Assembly: GCA_033721915.1 (NCBI GenBank)
Contig: JAWWAC010000055.1
Location: 1-20,595 of the forward strand
DNA: 20,595 nucleotides
Source: REBR01 sp033721915
GTDB taxonomy: Bacteria > Pseudomonadota > Gammaproteobacteria > Pseudomonadales > Oleiphilaceae
Reading direction: 5' to 3'
Shown here: positions 16,360-20,595 of the stretch, piece by piece
Layout of the letters: each line of letters starts with the position of its first letter
Numbering within the stretch: position 1 is the stretch's first letter
Made by a program: the position numbers and the translations under genes
Notes under the pieces: generated by a model
The model's input: only the letters and a program-made list of their open reading frames with translations
Database searches by the model: none
What the model was told of the DNA's origin: nothing

Positions 16360-17757
16360 GTGATCCGCCTCTACAGCACCCTGAGCCAGAAGAAGGAAGA
16401 GTTCCGCCCCATTCATGCGGGGCAGGTGCGTCTCTATGTCTGTGGCATGACGGTGTACGATTACTGCCACCTGGGCCATGCCCGGGTGCTGGTGGCCTTT
16501 GACGTGATTACCCGTTACCTGCGTCACCGTGGCTATGAAGTGACCTATATCCGCAATATCACGGATATTGACGACAAGATCCTCAATCGCGCCCGTGACA
16601 ACGGTGAGGACTTCATGGCCCTGACCAACCGCATGATCGATGCCATGCACGAGGACGAAAAGGCGCTGGGTGTGCTCTCACCCACACAGGAGCCCAGGGC
16701 CACGGATTACGTGGACGAGATCCAGCGCATGATCCAGGTGCTCATCGACAAGGGCCATGCCTACCACGCGGACAACGGCGATGTGTACTACGCCGTCTCC
16801 AGCTTCGAGGGTTATGGCAAACTGAGCAAGAAAAAGCTGGAGGATCTGGTGGCTGGCGCCCGTGTGCAGGTGGACGAGGCCAAGCGCAGCCCGGCGGATT
16901 TCGTGTTGTGGAAATCCGCCAAGCCCGGTGAGGTGAGCTGGCCTTCCCCCTGGGGAGCGGGCCGTCCCGGCTGGCATATCGAGTGCTCCGCCATGTCCAC
17001 CTGCTGCCTCGGCAACACCTTTGATATCCATGGCGGTGGCCCGGACCTGATGTTCCCCCATCACGAGAATGAAATCGCCCAGTCCGAGTCCGCCACCGGC
17101 GAGACCTATGTGCATTACTGGATGCACGCCGGTGCGGTGCGGGTGAATCACGAGAAAATGTCCAAATCACTGGGCAACTTCTTCACCATCCGTGAAATCC
17201 TCGAGCAGCATCCGGCGGAGGTGGTGCGTTACCTGCTGGTGTCCAGCCATTACCGCAGCCAGATCGACTACTCACAGGAGAGTCTGAGTGAGGCCCGTGC
17301 CGCACTGGCCCGCTTCTACGAGGCACTGCGTGGTCTGTTGCCCTTTACCGAGCCGGACCCCGGGTTGATGGCCCACTGGCAGTCGCGTTTCGAGGCGGCC
17401 ATGGACGACGACTTCAACAGCGCCGGGGCCATTGCCGTGCTCTTCGAGCTGGTGCGCGACATCAACGCACAGCGCCGTGAAGGGGACCTGGTGAAGGCCA
17501 CCGAGCTGGGTGGGATCATGGTCCAGCTGGGTGAGATTCTCGGCCTGCTGCAGCAGGACCCCGAGGTGTTCTTCCAGGGGCAGGCCCCCGGCGGGGAGGG
17601 CCCCTCGGCGGAAGAAATCGAGCAGCGCATTGCCGACCGCAAGGCGGCCCGACAGAACCGGGACTTTGCCGAGGCGGACCGCATCCGTGATGAACTGGCG
17701 CAACAGGGCATTGTACTGGATGACAGCCGCGAGGGCACTCGCTGGCGTCGTGAATAA
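16360..17757 (+). CDS. cysS: Cysteinyl-tRNA synthetase
   Basis: CysS is the class I synthetase that charges tRNA-Cys; it uses a zinc ion to select cysteine. The 465-residue product has zinc ligands C28 (YVCGM), C209 (IECSA), H234 and E238 (HHENE). HLGH lies at 37-40 and KMSKS at 266-270, the same places as in E. coli. The start is GTG 16360, with GGAG 5 bases upstream. It is probably co-transcribed with glnS (47-base gap) and with the following glycosyltransferase (15-base gap). In Pseudomonas, as I recall, cysS is followed by folD; here it is not. Confidence 0.98.
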   Translation: MIRLYSTLSQKKEEFRPIHAGQVRLYVCGMTVYDYCHLGHARVLVAFDVITRYLRHRGYEVTYIRNITDIDDKILNRARDNGEDFMALTNRMIDAMHEDEKALGVLSPTQEPRATDYVDEIQRMIQVLIDKGHAYHADNGDVYYAVSSFEGYGKLSKKKLEDLVAGARVQVDEAKRSPADFVLWKSAKPGEVSWPSPWGAGRPGWHIECSAMSTCCLGNTFDIHGGGPDLMFPHHENEIAQSESATGETYVHYWMHAGAVRVNHEKMSKSLGNFFTIREILEQHPAEVVRYLLVSSHYRSQIDYSQESLSEARAALARFYEALRGLLPFTEPDPGLMAHWQSRFEAAMDDDFNSAGAIAVLFELVRDINAQRREGDLVKATELGGIMVQLGEILGLLQQDPEVFFQGQAPGGEGPSAEEIEQRIADRKAARQNRDFAEADRIRDELAQQGIVLDDSREGTRWRRE

Positions 17758-17772
17758 CCCGACTCCCAGGTG

Positions 17773-18885
17773 ATGGACGTGACAGGCTTTTTCAGTCGAA
17801 AACCCGCAAAACCCCAGTTTGGTCTGGTCAACTGCCTGAATAACCGGGGCCTGGGGACGGAGACCCGCCTACTGAAGGATTTTTTCAGGACCCATCTGCC
17901 GGAGGTGGATTTCCACATCTACCGGATTCCCTCAGGGCGCAAGGTCAAGGAATTCGACACCACCTGGCAGCACAATCGGGGCTTCCGGCGTTGGCTCAGT
18001 GGCAAAGACATGGTCATGACCATCGAGCACTTCATGCCGAATCTCTTCCGTGCCTGCCGGGACCTGGGCATCCGCACCATCTGGCGCCCCAACTTCGAGT
18101 GGATCCCCCCGCATCTGGAACGGGAGGATTTCCAGCTGGTGGATACCATCATGTCGCCACAGCAGGCCTGTGCCGATTTTCTGGAGAGCCGCTTCGGGCT
18201 GACCAACGTGGTCAGGAATCCCTGGATCACCACGCTTCCCATACAGAGCAAGGCCCCCGGCCAGGGGAGTGTCAGCCACTTTCTGTTCAACGCCGGCCGT
18301 GGCGGTGTCGGTCAGCGGCGTAACCACGGGGTGGTGATCGAGGCGTTCAGCCAGGTGCTGTCAGAGCGGGACGATGTCCACTTCACCCTCAAGACCCAGA
18401 CGGAGCTGGATGTGTCAGCGCTGGCGAAATACCGCGGCGGCCGTTTCACCTACATCCACAAGAACACCTCCTATAGAAAGAACATCGACTTCTTCCGCAA
18501 GGCGGATTTCTCACTGGCTCCGTCCAAATGGGAAGGGGTGGGGTTCGCCCTGCTGGAAAGCCTCTACTGCGGGACCCCGGTGCTCACCACTGATGCGCCA
18601 CCCATGAATGAGTGGGTGGATCACAAAAAGAGCGGCTACCTGGTGCCGGCCAGCTACCCGGACATTGCACTGCCCATTGCCTTCGACCGCACCAATGAAA
18701 ACGGCGTGAACTGGGTCAGGGCCGCTCTGTGCGATGCCGGTGACATTGCCGCCGGCGTGCACTGGCTGGCGGACAACCGGGAATCCTTTTACCAGACCTT
18801 CAACCGGGTCAATGGCCCGGTGCTGGCCCAGAGAGAAAGGGACTTCATTGACCGGTTCCGTGAAGTCATCCACGGCACCGCCTGA
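17773..18885 (+). CDS. Glycosyltransferase, GT-B fold (family 1/4-like)
   Basis: The 370-residue product is a probable nucleotide-sugar glycosyltransferase acting in the cytoplasm. The N-terminal half opens with FGLVNCLNNRGLGTETRL, a glycine-rich donor/acceptor loop of the GT-B type. The C-terminal half has SKWEGVGFALLESLYCGTPV with the EX7E motif E254 and E262, then DAPPMNEWV. No membrane segment is visible. The acceptor and sugar are unknown. The start is uncertain: GTG 17770, ATG 17773 and GTG 17779 are in frame, and the AGGTG at 17768-17772 is best spaced for 17779. I give ATG 17773. It follows cysS by 15 bases and no other sugar gene is near, so its place in an operon of synthetases is unusual. 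Confidence 0.86.
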   Translation: MDVTGFFSRKPAKPQFGLVNCLNNRGLGTETRLLKDFFRTHLPEVDFHIYRIPSGRKVKEFDTTWQHNRGFRRWLSGKDMVMTIEHFMPNLFRACRDLGIRTIWRPNFEWIPPHLEREDFQLVDTIMSPQQACADFLESRFGLTNVVRNPWITTLPIQSKAPGQGSVSHFLFNAGRGGVGQRRNHGVVIEAFSQVLSERDDVHFTLKTQTELDVSALAKYRGGRFTYIHKNTSYRKNIDFFRKADFSLAPSKWEGVGFALLESLYCGTPVLTTDAPPMNEWVDHKKSGYLVPASYPDIALPIAFDRTNENGVNWVRAALCDAGDIAAGVHWLADNRESFYQTFNRVNGPVLAQRERDFIDRFREVIHGTA

Positions 18886-18895
18886 CAGCGGTGCC
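18874..18895 (+). terminator. Hairpin with the stop codon of the glycosyltransferase gene in its loop
   Basis: GGCACCGC (18874-18881) pairs perfectly with GCGGTGCC (18888-18895) around the loop CTGACA, which contains the TGA stop. No T run follows, so termination would not be of the classical intrinsic type. It may stabilise the 3' end or work with Rho. Confidence 0.4.
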
Positions 18896-18942
18896 CGCAA
18901 TCCGGGGGAGGCGCGCGGCATGAACTCAGACGCATTTTGCCG

Positions 18943-18948
18943 TAGAAT
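18943..18948 (+). promoter_or_regulatory. Possible -10 box of glcB
   Basis: TAGAAT lies 45 bases before the glcB ATG and is followed by AGCCC, like the downstream bases of the glnS -10 box. The -35 region is weak (TGAACT at 18921-18926, 16-base spacing). Confidence 0.4.
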
Positions 18949-18993
18949 AGCCCTCCTGTTTACAACCACCACCAATTATTGAGGCCAATCACG

Positions 18994-20595
18994 ATGACAG
19001 AACGTGTCCAAGCCGGCGACCTTCAGGTTGCCAGAATCCTGTACGACTTTATCAACAAGGAAGCTCTGCCAGGCACAGGTGTCGATCAGGACAGCTTCTG
19101 GAGCGGCTTCAGTGCCATCGTGAACGATCTGGCACCCCGCAACCGTGAGCTGCTGGCCAAGCGGGATGACCTGCAGGCCAAACTGGACGACTGGTACCGT
19201 GAGCGCAAGGGGCAGTCCATCAAGCTGGATGAGTACAAGCAGTTTCTCCAGGGCATCGGTTACCTGGTTCCGGAAGGTGGGGATTTCTCCGCCACCACCG
19301 AGAATGTGGACCCGGAAATTGCCACCATGGCCGGTCCCCAGCTGGTGGTGCCGGTGATGAACGCCCGCTTTGCCCTCAACGCCGCCAATGCCCGCTGGGG
19401 CAGCCTCTACGACGCCCTCTACGGCAGCGACGTGATCCCGGAAGACGACGGTGCCGAGAAGGGTGCCGGCGGCTACAACCCGGTCCGTGGACAGCGTGTG
19501 ATCGACTACGCCCGTACACTGCTGGACGAGTCCGCGCCACTGGCCGAGGGCAGCCACGCCGACAGCACCGGCTATCGCATTGAAGGCGGCAAGCTGGTGG
19601 TTTCCCTGCAGAACGGCAGCGAGAGCGGCCTCAAGGATCCGGCCCAGCTAGTGGGTTACACTGGCGTCGAGAACGCCCCCAACGGCGTTCTGCTGGTGAA
19701 AAACGGCATGCACTTCGAAATCCAGATCGATGCCAGCCACCCCATCGGCAAGAGCGATGGCGCCCACGTGAAAGACGTGGCCATGGAATCCGCCCTCACT
19801 ACCATCATGGACTGTGAAGACTCCGTGGCGGCGGTGGACGCCGATGACAAGACACTGGTCTACCGCAACTGGCTGGGTCTGATGAAGGGCAACCTGGAAG
19901 AGAGCTTCGACAAGGGTGGCAAGACCCTGACACGCCGCATGAACCCGGACCGCGAATACACCGGTGTGGACGGCAAGCCGCTGACACTCCAGGGCCGCAG
20001 CCTGATGTTTGTGCGCAACGTGGGCCACCTGATGAGCAACGAAGCCATCCTGGACAAGGACGGCAACGAGGTTTACGAAGGCATCATGGACGGTGTGGTC
20101 ACCTCGCTGATCGCCATCCACGACCTCAAGAGCCAGGGCCCGATCCGCAACAGCAAGACCGGCAGCGTGTACATCGTCAAGCCCAAGATGCACGGCCCGG
20201 AAGAGGTGGCCTTCACCAACGAGCTGTTTGCCCGTATCGAGGACACCCTGGGCCTGAAGCGCTACACCCTCAAGGTGGGCATCATGGACGAGGAGCGCCG
20301 CACCACGGTCAACCTCAAGGAGTGCATCCGTGCGGCGAAAGAGCGGGTGGTGTTTATCAACACCGGCTTCCTGGACCGCACCGGTGACGAGATCCACACC
20401 AGCATGGAAGCGGGCCCCGTGATCCGCAAGGCCGCCATGAAGCAGGCGGACTGGATGACCACCTACGAGGACTGGAACGTGGACATCGGCCTTGAGACCG
20501 GTCTCAAGGGCCGCTCGCAGATCGGCAAGGGCATGTGGCCCATGCCGGACAAGATGGCGGGCATGATGGAAGCCAAGATCCGCCCCCCCCTGGCC
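18994..20595 (+). CDS. glcB: Malate synthase G (3'-truncated by the window edge)
   Basis: GlcB condenses glyoxylate with acetyl-CoA to malate in the cytoplasm, in the glyoxylate/glycolate pathway. The first 534 residues are present of the usual 720 or so; the frame is open to the last base. Visible active-site elements are R341 (FVRNVGHL) and the magnesium ligands E433 (MDEERRT) and D461 (FLDRTGDE), with the 28-residue spacing of the family. The catalytic Asp near 631 lies beyond the window. The start is ATG 18994, with GAGG 10 bases upstream. A probable own -10 box and the hairpin after the glycosyltransferase gene suggest separate transcription. It is not next to glycolate oxidase genes on its left. 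Confidence 0.97.
   Translation, partial: MTERVQAGDLQVARILYDFINKEALPGTGVDQDSFWSGFSAIVNDLAPRNRELLAKRDDLQAKLDDWYRERKGQSIKLDEYKQFLQGIGYLVPEGGDFSATTENVDPEIATMAGPQLVVPVMNARFALNAANARWGSLYDALYGSDVIPEDDGAEKGAGGYNPVRGQRVIDYARTLLDESAPLAEGSHADSTGYRIEGGKLVVSLQNGSESGLKDPAQLVGYTGVENAPNGVLLVKNGMHFEIQIDASHPIGKSDGAHVKDVAMESALTTIMDCEDSVAAVDADDKTLVYRNWLGLMKGNLEESFDKGGKTLTRRMNPDREYTGVDGKPLTLQGRSLMFVRNVGHLMSNEAILDKDGNEVYEGIMDGVVTSLIAIHDLKSQGPIRNSKTGSVYIVKPKMHGPEEVAFTNELFARIEDTLGLKRYTLKVGIMDEERRTTVNLKECIRAAKERVVFINTGFLDRTGDEIHTSMEAGPVIRKAAMKQADWMTTYEDWNVDIGLETGLKGRSQIGKGMWPMPDKMAGMMEAKIRPPLA

Overview
The window looks like an ordinary chromosomal stretch of a GC-rich gammaproteobacterium. The evidence is AcnB-type aconitase, MiaE, LpxH, PpiB, a GlnS of the kind found in Gammaproteobacteria, malate synthase G, and the order lpxH-ppiB next to glnS-cysS, which is familiar from Pseudomonas and relatives. 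Genes are tightly packed, with many GTG starts and one probable TTG start. I cannot name the genus. No tRNA, rRNA, CRISPR array, insertion sequence, integrase or attachment site was seen.

Left part (1-3600): acnB is read leftwards and ends in a strong Rho-independent terminator near the left edge. It is divergent from miaE, a tRNA hydroxylase. The two promoters sit almost back to back. Middle-left (3700-6260): a single-gene unit encodes a large subtilisin-like protease with a conserved catalytic triad, no visible signal peptide and a long C-terminal region. A stem-loop lies in its leader and a terminator-like hairpin follows it.

Centre (6400-11810): a compact pstS-pstC-pstA-pstB transporter operon has 4-base stop/start overlaps and no phoU or phoBR. 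It is followed by a membrane diguanylate cyclase of the 7TMR-DISM type, which probably starts at a TTG. Next comes a leftward operon ppiB-lpxH-S41 peptidase (14465 down to 11817), convergent with the cyclase gene at a junction of only 6 bases.

Right part (14590-20595): glnS, cysS and a family-1-like glycosyltransferase run rightwards, probably as one operon, closed by a hairpin that holds the stop codon of the last gene in its loop. Malate synthase G (glcB) follows and runs off the right edge. AcnB and GlcB both serve the TCA/glyoxylate pathways but lie at opposite ends and are not linked in transcription.

Most of the window is core housekeeping. I found no clear, complete new biological system. 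The parts most worth a second look are the leaderless S8 protease with its structured leader, the unsignalled S41 peptidase behind lpxH, the divergent PstS beside a sensory diguanylate cyclase, and the glycosyltransferase behind cysS.
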